A program made the position numbers and the translations under genes. This document shows, one piece after another, positions 8,391 through 17,131 of a DNA stretch of 42,995 bases (position 1 is the first letter of the stretch; each line of letters opens with the position of its first letter). The DNA is from Candidatus Kuenenia stuttgartensis (GTDB lineage: Bacteria; Planctomycetota; Planctomycetia; Planctomycetales; Planctomycetaceae), in NCBI GenBank assembly GCA_945861865.1, contig CAMAWN010000025.1, positions 1 to 42,995 on the forward strand, in the 5' to 3' direction. The notes beneath the pieces were generated by a model. That model made no database searches. It worked only from the letters and a program-made list of their open reading frames with translations, and was not told the DNA's origin.

Positions 8391-8437
8391 GCAGGTTTTC
8401 AACCTGCCCAGACGAGGCGGGTGGGTTGAAAACCTGC
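8391..8437. repeat. Inverted repeat directly upstream of the ExeA-like gene
   Basis: The arms GCAGGTTTTCAACC (8391-8404) and GGTTGAAAACCTGC (8424-8437) pair perfectly around a 19-base loop. The element ends 19 bases before the ATG and just before the ribosome binding site. A related half-element occurs upstream of corA at 14508-14534. Confidence 0.75.
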
Positions 8438-8456
8438 CCCACGAAGGGACTTTGCC

Positions 8457-10496
8457 ATGTACGAAGAGTTTTTCGGACTGCAACGCCGACCGTTTTCGGC
8501 GACACCGGACGCCAATTGCTTTGTGCCACTGGAGACACATCAAGGAGTTCTGGACGCTCTGGCCGTCTCGTGCGAGCGAGGACAGGGAATCGGCGTGCTG
8601 ACGGGCGAGGCTGGGCTTGGCAAGTCGCTGGTTGGACTGCGTCTGGCTTTCGAACTTCAGCCAACATTCGCGACGGCATTCCTGGGACACTCGGCCTACG
8701 CGACTCGGCGAGCATTGTTGCAAGCGATCCTATTTGAGCTGAATCGGCCATACGAACGTATGGGCGAACAAGAACTGCGGCTGGAACTCACGTCGGCGCT
8801 GAAGTCGTTGCGGCCGGAGCGACAAGGCTTTGTTTTGATTGTGGACGAAGCGCATCGGCTGAGCGTGCCGCTGCTCGATGAGGTTCGTTTGCTGACGTTG
8901 CTCGCAGAAGGAGGCGAGCCGCTTGCGCGAGTTGTGCTGATCGGCAATCGCGACCTCGAAGAACGACTGGCCGATCCCGAACTCGCGGCATTCAATCAGC
9001 GGATTTGCTGCCAAGTCGATCTCGCTCCGCTGACGCAGGTCGAATCGCTGGAATATCTGAGTGCGAACTTGGAGTTCGCGGGTGGCGAGGTCGAAGAAAT
9101 CTTCACTGAGGAAGCCGTGACGTTCTTGGCAAAAGCAGCCGATGGAGTGCCGCGTTGCCTGAATCATCTCGCGGATCATTCGCTGCTGCTGGCGTTCGTC
9201 ACCGAGCGTCGGCCGGTTTCCGCTGACGTTGTGCGTGAGGCGTTGGACGACCTCAAACAGCTTCCGCTGCAATGGAACGATCCGATCAGTGGCGGCGAAA
9301 TTTATCGCGGCCTGTCGCAGCGGCCCGCGATGGAAGACTCGGCCGTCGATCTGTGGCCGCAACACGCGGCAACGACCGAAGACGAGCCGCAGGAGAGCAG
9401 TTCGTGGAACGAGTCCGCGTTCGGAAATTCGAGCGCGGCAATCGAGATTGGTGGCGAACTCGACGAAGCCGCGGGCGAACCGCCTGAGACGGAACCTGTC
9501 GCGACCGAGCAATTCACTTGCCTCAAACAGGACAGGCAGACGATCGCTCGTCAGCCGTCGTCGGTCGAAGAGTGGTTGGAGGATGTCATCGAAGTCGCTC
9601 AGTCGCTGGAAGACGATGGCGAGTCTCGTCCTCTGGGAGAAACCTTCGCGGCGAGTGACTTCGAGTTCGGTGCGCCGTCGCCGCAATCGTTCGCAGTAGA
9701 AGAGTTCGCCGAAGACGAAGACCGTGAACTGGGAGACACCGATCCCGACAGCGAGCCCCGTGACAAGTCCTCCTCCGATCGCTGGTCATCCTCCGAGGAC
9801 GACGACGATTCACCGGTGTGGAATCTGCCGGAGCGTTCGTGGCCAGGGAGCGATCGCACAGAAGTGGAATTCGAGGAAGAACCGGTTATTGACCGCTACG
9901 TCCGCATCGAAAGCGGCGAAGCAACGATCTGGAATCGTCACACACCACACGCTCAGGCGGCTGCCAAACGCACCGTGACGGCAGTCAAAACGACGCGATT
10001 GGTGATGGCAACTGCGGACACGACGGACAAGCCGCACGATTCGCTGCCGTTGGACCCGGAGACCAATAGCGATCTCGATTCGGGAATCGTCGAGAGCTAC
10101 TCGCGCAAGCCGCGAAACGTGCGGCACGTTTCCAACGTGCCCGTTCCGCAACACGACGATGTTGCGCCGGAATCGAGTGAGCACGATGAATCCAAGCGCG
10201 ACTGGCATCTGCCGACCGAGTTGCTGCGAGCCACGTTTGAAGACGACGGCCTCGAGGAGCAAATTGGGGTGGACGTGCTCGACATGTATCTCGACGTGCA
10301 GCAGTTGTTGATCGATCGCCAGATCGCCTCCGGCCGACTGACGATCTCATCGGAGAAGCCGGCGGAGGAATCGCAGTCAGAGCCGGGAATCGAAGAGCGA
10401 CAGGAACACCTCGGCGAGCGGCCAGCGTCTCAACCCGATGCGATTCAGCGGGCCTACGGCCGGTTGTTCAGCGAACTGCGGCGTAAGAAACGCTGA
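8457..10496 (+). CDS. ExeA/GspA-like AAA ATPase with a long acidic tail
   Basis: This is a 679-residue protein. The first 280 residues form an ExeA-type AAA module: the N-terminal FFGLQRRPFSATPD block typical of ExeA and related MSHA/secretion ATPases, Walker A GEAGLGKS (50-57), Walker B VLIVDEAH (126-133), and a winged-helix-like end with DGVPRCLNHLADHSLLLAF. In secretion systems such ATPases help assemble the outer-membrane secretin. The remaining 400 residues are acidic, low in hydrophobics and rich in E, D and S, so probably disordered. There is no membrane helix or peptidoglycan-binding domain like that of canonical ExeA. AAGGGA lies about 10 bases before the ATG. It is monocistronic, followed by a convergent gene. 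Partners are not visible, so its system is unknown. Confidence 0.82.
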   Translation: MYEEFFGLQRRPFSATPDANCFVPLETHQGVLDALAVSCERGQGIGVLTGEAGLGKSLVGLRLAFELQPTFATAFLGHSAYATRRALLQAILFELNRPYERMGEQELRLELTSALKSLRPERQGFVLIVDEAHRLSVPLLDEVRLLTLLAEGGEPLARVVLIGNRDLEERLADPELAAFNQRICCQVDLAPLTQVESLEYLSANLEFAGGEVEEIFTEEAVTFLAKAADGVPRCLNHLADHSLLLAFVTERRPVSADVVREALDDLKQLPLQWNDPISGGEIYRGLSQRPAMEDSAVDLWPQHAATTEDEPQESSSWNESAFGNSSAAIEIGGELDEAAGEPPETEPVATEQFTCLKQDRQTIARQPSSVEEWLEDVIEVAQSLEDDGESRPLGETFAASDFEFGAPSPQSFAVEEFAEDEDRELGDTDPDSEPRDKSSSDRWSSSEDDDDSPVWNLPERSWPGSDRTEVEFEEEPVIDRYVRIESGEATIWNRHTPHAQAAAKRTVTAVKTTRLVMATADTTDKPHDSLPLDPETNSDLDSGIVESYSRKPRNVRHVSNVPVPQHDDVAPESSEHDESKRDWHLPTELLRATFEDDGLEEQIGVDVLDMYLDVQQLLIDRQIASGRLTISSEKPAEESQSEPGIEERQEHLGERPASQPDAIQRAYGRLFSELRRKKR

Positions 10497-10504
10497 CGCC
10501 GTAG

Positions 10505-11545
10505 CTACTTTCGCAAGCCGATTTCGGTGGCGATGACTTCTGGCGGCGGGGCCATCGGCTTCATCGACAGCGTCTGCCGGTCATTGCGGGCGGTGCGTTG
10601 GCGCTGAGTCTTGTGGTACTTCACGACCCAGCGGCGGAAGTCGGCATCGATGTCGGAAGCGGTTCCGCTGTTGACGATTTCTCGCAGCGTTTGCCAGCCG
10701 CTCGGATCGATTTCGGCGCGAGATCGGAGCTTACGATAGAACGGTTCGAGAAGCTGCTGGTCCTGCAAGAAGAGGCAGACGTAGCGAGCGTGGGCGTAGT
10801 CGATCGACTCGTGATTCGCACGGACGGAGCGGCCCCGCACGAGTTCGTCGGTCTTGCGGAGACGGTTGTCGTGCAACGCTCGCAGAACCTGATGCACTCG
10901 CCAGTTGTCGGTGCCGGTCAGACGGTGGCCAGTATCGGAGAATTCGCTTTGCTCGAAGACGGACGCGAGTCCTTCGTCGAACCATTCGGGCATGTTCGGA
11001 AAATCGAAGTGAGCCAGTGCGTGGGTCAACTCGTGAGCCAGCGTGCCCGCTCCCGTGGAGACGTTGACGACCAGTCGGCGATGCGATCGCAAGTAGTAGC
11101 CGTAGTACGAGTCGGGCTGACGGCGATCAACTCGGCGAGCGAAGTCACGAAAGCCGGCCTCCTTGGCAAACGCGACAATCGTGATCGGCTCGGTCGGCAA
11201 CGTATCGAAGAAGCCGACGTTCAAGGCTCGCTCAGTGGGTTGCACGACGTCGCGGTGCAGACGTTCGAGGACATCCTCCGGCATGTCTCCGGCGAGGACG
11301 AATGGCGGCCGAATGAGCACGGTGTTGTCGCGGTCGAGTTGCGTCTGAATTTCCTGAGCGACGTTCTCGCAGGCTTGCCGGAGCCGCGATTGGACATCGT
11401 TCTTGAGCGGCGAGACGACATCGACGGAAATCTGTCTGGGAACCGCTGAGCGAGAATCCTTCGCACTGCCCAGCGTCAGCAGAAAGCAGACGCCGGTCAG
11501 CAAGATCGGGCCGGCAATCAAAATGATTTTGCGATGCGGATCCAC
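10505..11545 (-). CDS. Secreted or membrane-anchored metalloprotease-like protein (HExxH, peptidase MA/DUF1570-like)
   Basis: This is a 346-residue protein from a GTG start, chosen because GGGAG lies 8 bases upstream and the N-terminus then reads as a signal anchor (about residues 5-26, KIILIAGPILLTGVC). The zinc-binding motif HELTH is at 171-175, and WFDEGLA follows with Glu 191 as the likely third ligand, the arrangement of gluzincin peptidases and of the peptidase MA-like/DUF1570 group common in planctomycetes. A longer upstream reading is arginine-rich and lacks a signal sequence. It is convergent with the ATPase gene and divergent from glgB. The substrate is unknown; loss of activity cannot be excluded, but the key residues are intact. 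Confidence 0.75.
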   Translation of the reverse strand: MDPHRKIILIAGPILLTGVCFLLTLGSAKDSRSAVPRQISVDVVSPLKNDVQSRLRQACENVAQEIQTQLDRDNTVLIRPPFVLAGDMPEDVLERLHRDVVQPTERALNVGFFDTLPTEPITIVAFAKEAGFRDFARRVDRRQPDSYYGYYLRSHRRLVVNVSTGAGTLAHELTHALAHFDFPNMPEWFDEGLASVFEQSEFSDTGHRLTGTDNWRVHQVLRALHDNRLRKTDELVRGRSVRANHESIDYAHARYVCLFLQDQQLLEPFYRKLRSRAEIDPSGWQTLREIVNSGTASDIDADFRRWVVKYHKTQRQRTARNDRQTLSMKPMAPPPEVIATEIGLRK

Positions 11546-11902
11546 GGAACAGGCTCCCGGCAGTCGTTGTCGAGTGGTGCTGCCCAAGTCTAAACCCCAG
11601 CCGCGAAGACATGACCTCTTCTTGAGTCGTTTTGGACAACTGCCTAGAGTGCCGCCGCTGTGATTGCTCAAGTCCGTGCGTCTGGCAAAGTCTTCCACGT
11701 ATTTTCTGTGGGAAAACCGTTCAAGTGGGCACGGCGGCTGGGCGAAACTTGAATCGAAGATTGGCAATCTGAAGTTGACCCCATGCTCACGGGACGGTCG
11801 GATGCGTCCGGCAGACGAAAACGATTTCAAGAGTCGTACCTAGCCTGTCGAAGAATCACGGCGATCCTGTTTCCTGGCAGAGCCGGGAGGTGAGAGGAAG
11901 TC
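11546..11902. other. Intergenic region between divergent metalloprotease and glgB genes
   Basis: This 357-base gap should carry both promoters. Only the strong glgB ribosome binding site at its right end was recognised. No repeat or RNA gene was seen. Confidence 0.5.
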
Positions 11903-13909
11903 ATGGACGACAGCATTTACACTCGACTACGACGCCGTCAGGCCAGAGTGCCCTGGCGACAAACTCCGCCGGCTCGGCATTCGCGCCGGCCGCTGAGGCA
12001 AACCACGCGGACGATCCCGAACTCAGACGGAAAACAAGCTGCGATGTATCAACACCTCGGAGCCCACCTGGATCGCGTCAATGGTGTCGACGGAACGCGT
12101 TTCGCCGTCTGGGCACCGAGCGCCCGAGAAGTGAGCGTCCTCTGCGACCAGACGCATTGGCAGCACGGCAACTTTTGGCTGAACGGGGGCGACAGCGGCG
12201 TGTGGACCGGATTCGTCCCCGGCATCGGTCACGGCGCGACCTACAAATTCGGCATCCGAGCGCCGACCGGCCAAGTGCTGGAGAAGTCGGACCCGTATGC
12301 CTTCTTCTGCGAAATGCGGCCGAAGACGGCGTCGATTGTTTACGACCTCGGCAACTTCGAGTGGCACGATGCCGACTGGCGAAAACGTCGCGAGACCACC
12401 AATTGGTTCGAGCAGCCGATCTCGGTTTACGAAGTGCATCTCGGCAGTTGGCGAAAGCCGACAGAGCCGGAGCGGACGTACTTCAGTTATCGCGAACTGG
12501 CTCACATGCTGGTCGAGTACTGCCACGAGATGGGCTACACGCACCTGCAACTGATGCCCGTCACCGAGCACCCGTTCGACGGCAGTTGGGGCTATCAGAC
12601 GACCGGTTATTTTGCTCCGACCAGCCGCTTCGGGACGCCGCACGACTTCATGTACTTCGTCGATTACTGCCATCAGCACGGCGTCGGAGTGCTCGTCGAT
12701 TGGGTGCCCGGCCACTTTCCGATGGACGGCCATTCGCTGGGCCGGTTCGACGGGACGTGCTGCTACGAGCACGAAGATCCGCGGCTGGGCGAGCATCCCG
12801 ATTGGGGCACTTACATCTTCAACTACAGCCGCTTTGAGGTCCGTGACTTTTTGCTGTCGAGCGCGAGGTTCTGGCTGGACGTGTACCACATCGACGGCAT
12901 CCGAGTAGATGCGGTCGCCTCGATGCTGTATCTCGATTACTCGCGTCAGCAAGGCGAGTGGATTCCCAATGTCTTCGGCGGGCGTGAAAACCTCGAAGCC
13001 ATCCAGTTCCTGAAGGACATGAACACGATTCTGCACGGCGAGTTCCCCGGCATCCTGACGATCGCCGAAGAATCGACGGCGTGGGGCGGAGTCAGCCGGC
13101 CGGTCTACACCGGCGGCCTGGGCTTCAGCATGAAGTGGGACATGGGCTGGATGAACGACACGCGGAAGTACATGCAGCACGAGCCGATTCACCGGGCGCA
13201 TCACCACAGCGTGCTGTCGTTCCGCATGGTTTACGCCTTCACGGAGAACTTTGTACTGCCGCTGTCGCACGACGAGGTTGTCCACGGCAAAAAATCGTTA
13301 CTGTCGCAGATGCCCGGCGACTATTGGCAGAAGTTCGCGAACCTGCGGATGCTCTTCGGCTATCAGTTCACGATGCCCGGCAAGAAGCTGCTGTTCATGG
13401 GGGGCGAGTTCGGCCAATGGCTGGAATGGAACTACAACACGGAACTCGATTGGGCGTTGCTCGGCCACGAGAAGCACGACGGCCTGCGTCGGTTGTTGGG
13501 CGATCTGAACCGCGTCTATCGCGACGAAGCTTCGCTGCATGAAGTGGATTTCGATTCGGCCGGATTTCGTTGGCTGCAATGCGACGACTGGCAACAGAGC
13601 GTCTTCGTCTTCTCCCGCCATGCCAAGAATCCAGAGGACTTCACGATCGTTGTGCTGAACTTCACTCCGGTGCCGCGATACGACTATCGCGTCGGAGTCC
13701 CTGTCGCGTGCGGCTACACCGAAATCCTCAACAGCGACGCACAGATTTACGGCGGCGGGAACGTCGGCAACCAAGGCAAGGTCCACACTGAGAAAGTTCG
13801 CTCGCACGGCCATGCTCAATGCGTGAAGCTGTCGCTGCCTCCGCTGGGGATGCTCATCCTGAAGCCAATGGCCACCAGCCCTTCCAAGACAACGCCGCCG
13901 CGCGTGTAG
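11903..13909 (+). CDS. glgB: 1,4-alpha-glucan branching enzyme (GH13)
   Basis: This enzyme makes alpha-1,6 branches in glycogen. The N2/CBM48 module starts at about residue 50 ([21 protein letters not shown]). It is followed by the GH13 barrel with [11 protein letters not shown], the catalytic Asp 336 in GIRVDAV, Glu 389 in TIAEEST and the transition-state Asp 457 in LSHDEV. The E. coli-type N1 module is absent, so this is the shorter form. ATG 11903 has a strong purine-rich Shine-Dalgarno (GGAGGTGAGAGGAAG) and gives an arginine-rich leader of 47 residues. ATG 12044, just before the conserved domain, has no Shine-Dalgarno but is the alternative start. ybeY begins 13 bases downstream, suggesting co-transcription. 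Confidence 0.93.
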   Translation: MDDSIYTRLRRRQARVPWRQTPPARHSRRPLRQTTRTIPNSDGKQAAMYQHLGAHLDRVNGVDGTRFAVWAPSAREVSVLCDQTHWQHGNFWLNGGDSGVWTGFVPGIGHGATYKFGIRAPTGQVLEKSDPYAFFCEMRPKTASIVYDLGNFEWHDADWRKRRETTNWFEQPISVYEVHLGSWRKPTEPERTYFSYRELAHMLVEYCHEMGYTHLQLMPVTEHPFDGSWGYQTTGYFAPTSRFGTPHDFMYFVDYCHQHGVGVLVDWVPGHFPMDGHSLGRFDGTCCYEHEDPRLGEHPDWGTYIFNYSRFEVRDFLLSSARFWLDVYHIDGIRVDAVASMLYLDYSRQQGEWIPNVFGGRENLEAIQFLKDMNTILHGEFPGILTIAEESTAWGGVSRPVYTGGLGFSMKWDMGWMNDTRKYMQHEPIHRAHHHSVLSFRMVYAFTENFVLPLSHDEVVHGKKSLLSQMPGDYWQKFANLRMLFGYQFTMPGKKLLFMGGEFGQWLEWNYNTELDWALLGHEKHDGLRRLLGDLNRVYRDEASLHEVDFDSAGFRWLQCDDWQQSVFVFSRHAKNPEDFTIVVLNFTPVPRYDYRVGVPVACGYTEILNSDAQIYGGGNVGNQGKVHTEKVRSHGHAQCVKLSLPPLGMLILKPMATSPSKTTPPRV

Positions 13910-13922
13910 ATTGTTTCCACGG

Positions 13923-14498
13923 ATGCCTGCCAATTCGGAACCAGGTTCACGATCCGCCAAATCGAAGTCTCGTGCGCCGGAGATTCTTCCCGACTGGATT
14001 GCCCGCTACGAGGTCGAGATCGACGACTCGCAGAAGGTGCTCAAGGTCAATCATCGCCGTCTGGTGGACATCGTGCGGTCAGTGCTGGCGGCCGAGAAGT
14101 GCGTGTCTGCCACGATCAGCATCGCGATCGTCGATAACAAGACGATCCACGATCTCAATGTTCGCTACTTGCAGCATGATTACCCGACCGACGTGCTGAG
14201 TTTTCTGCTGGAAGAAGAAGTCGATGCGGCCTCGTTGCCGATCCCGAAGAGCGCGCCGCGCGGTTGCGGCAAGCGGATCGAGGGGGAGATCATCCTCAGT
14301 TCGGAGATGGCCAAGAAAATGGCGACCAAGTACCGCTGGCAGCCACTCGACGAAGTGACGTTGTACGTTGTGCATGGCTTGCTGCACCTGTGCGGTTACG
14401 ACGACATGACGCAAAAGAAGCAGGCGTCGATGCAGCAGCGAGAGCGTGAGGTGCTTGCAGATTGGGGCCTTTCGCCGCACTATGCCGAGCCTAAGTAA
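13923..14498 (+). CDS. ybeY: Endoribonuclease YbeY / rRNA maturation factor
   Basis: This is a metal-dependent RNase family protein needed for rRNA processing and ribosome quality control. The 191-residue protein has VRYLQHDYPTDVLSF, the conserved core (usually N-x-x-YR-x3-T-DVLSF), GEIILSSEMA and the metal site HGLLHLCGYDD. Two zinc-ligand His (151 and 155) are present, but the usual third His of the motif GYDH is Asp 161. The N-terminus is about 30 residues longer than short homologues. ATG 13923 is chosen; TTG 13911 would add four residues, and neither has a clear Shine-Dalgarno. It follows glgB and precedes corA. In many bacteria ybeY follows phoH; here phoH is several kb away on the other strand. 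Confidence 0.9.
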   Translation: MPANSEPGSRSAKSKSRAPEILPDWIARYEVEIDDSQKVLKVNHRRLVDIVRSVLAAEKCVSATISIAIVDNKTIHDLNVRYLQHDYPTDVLSFLLEEEVDAASLPIPKSAPRGCGKRIEGEIILSSEMAKKMATKYRWQPLDEVTLYVVHGLLHLCGYDDMTQKKQASMQQREREVLADWGLSPHYAEPK

Positions 14499-14507
14499 CT
14501 GTGACTC

Positions 14508-14534
14508 GTGGGGTCGGTTTCCAACCTGCTCTAC
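14508..14534. repeat. Half-element related to the repeat upstream of the ExeA-like gene
   Basis: This sequence, read on the reverse strand as GTAGAGCAGGTTGGAAACC, resembles one arm of the inverted repeat at 8391-8437 (GGAGCAGGTTTTCAACC). It lies between ybeY and corA and ends just before the corA ribosome binding site. No second arm is seen. Confidence 0.4.
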
Positions 14535-14549
14535 GTTTCGGAGGCGACC

Positions 14550-15647
14550 ATGTCCGATGACTCTTCGCTGTTGCCCGGCGATCCCCCGTTTCGCCGACAG
14601 ACGAAGCCCGGGGCCGCACCCGGTACGTTCCTGCCGCCACTCGATGCCGCGCCGACTCAGATTTCGGTGATTTGTTATTCACCCACGGAGATTCATGAAG
14701 AGGAGCTGGTCGAGGTCGGCAAACTCTCGGAACTGCTGCACCGCTGGCCTGTGACGTGGATCAACGTGGAAGGCTTGGCCGATGTGCGGCAGTTGGAGAC
14801 GCTCGCCGACATGTTCGGCATTCACCCGCTGGCGATGGAGGACGTGGTCCATGTTCATCAACGGCCGAAAGTGGAGGACTACGGCGAGTACTTATTCATC
14901 GTCACACGCATGATTGAAGAGTCCGATCCGCTGCAAACCGATCAAACGTCGTTGTTCCTCGGCAAGAATTTCCTGCTGACGATCCAGGAACGTCACGGCG
15001 ACTGCCTCAATCCGCTGCGCGACCGCATTCGCAAACATGCCGGCCGCGTGCGTCACGCGGGGCCGGATTATCTGGCGTATGCGATTCTCGACGCAACGCT
15101 CGACGCCTATTTTCCGTTGGTCGAGAAGTATGGCGATCGCATGGAGCAGCTCGACGATGCCATCGCGACCGCGCCATCGCCGAAAATCGTGTCGGAGTTG
15201 CATCGCCTGCGCACGAACCTGCTGCAAGTCCGCAAGACGATGTGGGCTCAGCGCGATTCGCTGCTGGAATTGATCCGCGACGACTCGACCTTTGTGGCTC
15301 AAGAGACGCGGATTTATCTGCGCGACTGCGTCGATCACACCGCTCAGATTCTGGACGTTGTCGAAACCTACCGCGAAATGTGCGCGGACTTGCGGGACTA
15401 CTACCTCTCGCAGAACAGCTTCAAGATGAATCAAGTCATCAAAGTGCTGACGGTCCTCTCGACGATCTTTCTGCCGCTGGGATTCATCACCGGTCTGTAC
15501 GGGATGAACTTCGATCCCGACCGCTCACCGTGGAACATGCCTGAGCTGTATTGGTTCTACGGCTATCCCTTCTCGCTGGGCCTGATGGCCGCGACGACGG
15601 TGGGCTTGTTGATCTACATGAAGCGCCGCGGTTGGATGGACTCGTAA
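14550..15647 (+). CDS. corA: CorA-type magnesium/cobalt transporter
   Basis: This is a homopentameric Mg2+/Co2+ channel of the inner membrane. The 365-residue protein has the cytosolic alpha/beta funnel domain (about 40-290, with WINVEGLAD and HPLAMEDVVH, typical of CorA), a long stalk helix, then two C-terminal helices with the ion-selectivity motif GMN at 318-320 in LYGMNFD. ATG 14550 has GGAGG at 6 bases, which settles the start; the GTG 14 codons upstream would translate a repeat. It follows ybeY by 51 bases. Confidence 0.95.
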   Translation: MSDDSSLLPGDPPFRRQTKPGAAPGTFLPPLDAAPTQISVICYSPTEIHEEELVEVGKLSELLHRWPVTWINVEGLADVRQLETLADMFGIHPLAMEDVVHVHQRPKVEDYGEYLFIVTRMIEESDPLQTDQTSLFLGKNFLLTIQERHGDCLNPLRDRIRKHAGRVRHAGPDYLAYAILDATLDAYFPLVEKYGDRMEQLDDAIATAPSPKIVSELHRLRTNLLQVRKTMWAQRDSLLELIRDDSTFVAQETRIYLRDCVDHTAQILDVVETYREMCADLRDYYLSQNSFKMNQVIKVLTVLSTIFLPLGFITGLYGMNFDPDRSPWNMPELYWFYGYPFSLGLMAATTVGLLIYMKRRGWMDS

Positions 15648-15754
15648 CTCATCGCACGCAGCGTCGCTAAGCAATTGTCAGAATTCGCGGGAATCTTTTC
15701 CGTGGTCCGCGTCTCTTGAGGACAACGAGTTCCACATCAGACGGAGACCCATCG

Positions 15755-16654
15755 ATGAGACCGATGTTGTTGGCTTGCGTTGTTGGTTGCGCCGCATGTG
15801 TCGCCGGTTTTCTCGGATGCGGTGCGAGTGCTGGTTCGCCACAGGAGAAGATGAGGGTTCAAGCCTCGACGACTCCAACTGCCAGTGTTGCCTCCGATCG
15901 TTCGGATGACGCACCGAGCGTGTTGGCGAATCGTGTCTCGGAACGCAACGTCACGGCGACACCGCGACGAGTGATTCACTCGGCCGACATCGCCATGCAG
16001 ACGCGCAATTTCACGAAGGCCGAACGAGTGATCCCGGAACTCGTCAAGCAATTGGGCGGTTACGTGACCGATATCACTCTCGATCGTCAACAGGGTGAAC
16101 AACGTTCCGGCCGCTGGCAGGCGCGCATTCCGTCCGAAGCCTTTCACCTCTTCTTGGAGGAACTGGATGACGTGGGCATTCCCGAACGCCGACAAGTCAC
16201 GGGCCAGGACATCACGGAAGAATACGTCGATCTCGGAGCGCGGCTCGCCAACAAAAAGCGACTGGAAGAGCGGTTGCTGGAACTGATGAAATCCAAATCC
16301 ACCAGCGTCGCCGATGTGATCGAATTCGAACGGCAAGTCGCTCAGGTCCGCGAAGAGATCGAACGGATGGAAGGTCGCTTTCGTTTTCTGACCAACCGCT
16401 CGGATCTGTCAACGATCACACTATCAATTCGAGAGGTTCAAGAATATGTGCCGCCGCAGGAGCCGACGTTTGCAACGAAGTTTTCCGAGACTTGGTCAGG
16501 CACCACGGGGACTTTTCGTAGTTGGGGGGAAGGGATGGTCTTAAATGGCCTGCGAGCATTGCCCGGTCTGAGCGTGCTAATCGTCGTCGGATTACTCGCG
16601 CTGGTGAGTCCCCGCGTTGCCAAACGTCTGATGGGCAATGGTCGGCATGCGTAA
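15755..16654 (+). CDS. DUF4349 lipoprotein
   Basis: This is a 299-residue envelope protein. The signal peptide ends in a lipobox with FLGC (Cys 22), so it should be lipidated. After a Ser/Thr-rich linker, the DUF4349 core starts at about 75 (HSADIAMQTRNF, GGYVTD, RIPSEAFHLFLEEL, and a TGQDITEEYVDLGARLANK segment). A coiled coil follows (about 165-215) and a C-terminal membrane helix (about 262-284), which is the standard architecture of this family. Function is unknown. ATG 15755 is chosen because it begins the signal peptide, with GGAG about 10 bases upstream; upstream TTG is rejected. The downstream neighbour is an IS remnant. Confidence 0.85.
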   Translation: MRPMLLACVVGCAACVAGFLGCGASAGSPQEKMRVQASTTPTASVASDRSDDAPSVLANRVSERNVTATPRRVIHSADIAMQTRNFTKAERVIPELVKQLGGYVTDITLDRQQGEQRSGRWQARIPSEAFHLFLEELDDVGIPERRQVTGQDITEEYVDLGARLANKKRLEERLLELMKSKSTSVADVIEFERQVAQVREEIERMEGRFRFLTNRSDLSTITLSIREVQEYVPPQEPTFATKFSETWSGTTGTFRSWGEGMVLNGLRALPGLSVLIVVGLLALVSPRVAKRLMGNGRHA

Positions 16655-16708
16655 CCGAAGTTCTTCACTTCGAGACACCTCTCCGATCGTTGAACGACAG
16701 CCCGCATT

Positions 16709-16908
16709 AGTCCCACTGTCGCGTAGCCGCAGTGTTGAAAGTCGCGGAGGAAGTGGTCGAGGGTTTGTCCGAGGAAGGCCCAGAGGTATTCGATGGTTCG
16801 CGGGGACTCGCTGCGGACCAGCCATTTGAGTTTCGAGAAGACCAGTTCGATCAGGCTCAAGTCGAGACTGTACGGTGACAGGTAGACCAGTGTGGCTCCG
16901 GTGCCAGG
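16709..16908 (-). mobile_element. IS630-family transposase remnant, C-terminal end
   Basis: Read on the minus strand, this encodes TGATLVYLSPYSLDLSLIEL, then VFSKLKWLVRSESPRTIEYL and FQHCGY. This matches the conserved IS630 end, LPPYSPDLNPIE-x-VFSKLK ending near FRHCGY, including the last catalytic Glu. The Pro residues of the family motif are changed and the N-terminal two-thirds is missing, so it is a dead fragment. It is abutted by an ISAs1-type fragment, which suggests one element landed in another or that deletion joined them. Confidence 0.75.
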
Positions 16909-16934
16909 AACAGTTCGCCGTTTATGGCACCGTC

Positions 16935-17080
16935 GATCTCGTCCTCACGGAACGTCATGCCGAGAGTCCAATGGCACGTGTTCTCGATGCCCCAATGCCC
17001 GCGAGCGGCTTTCGCAAACAGCATCACGTGATGCGATCGGGCAGAACTCCTCTTGGGCGGATTGGCTCGGAGAAGTATGT
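16935..17080 (-). mobile_element. ISAs1-family (H-repeat type) transposase remnant
   Basis: The minus strand encodes ARGHWGIENTCHWTLGMTF followed by REDE, close to the ISAs1-family C-terminal signature RGHW-x-IEN-x-HW-x-LD-x-FREDD. Only about 45 residues are recognisable. The end of the domain after REDE is lost, at the junction with the IS630 fragment. It is a non-functional remnant. Confidence 0.75.
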
Positions 17081-17131
17081 TGTCGCCCTCTTCCCGGGCC
17101 GCCATCACTGTCCCGTTCGCGAGCCGTCGTC

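Larger units (their letters stand above)
8105..8456. other. Intergenic region between divergent phoH and the ExeA-like gene
   Basis: This 352-base gap should contain promoters for both directions, but no convincing -35/-10 pair was recognised. It holds a tandem direct repeat of about 28 bases (8292-8320 and 8321-8347, core AAGTCCTC...GCACxACCGGAG) and an inverted repeat (8391-8437). No coding signal was recognised. Confidence 0.6.
16655..17131. other. Intergenic IS graveyard
   Basis: This 477-base gap holds C-terminal fragments of two unrelated transposase families, both on the minus strand. No terminal inverted repeats or target duplication were recognised. Confidence 0.6.

Noticed and set aside
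12023..13285. 420-residue minus-strand frame
   Set aside because: Antisense of glgB, which has all GH13 catalytic residues.
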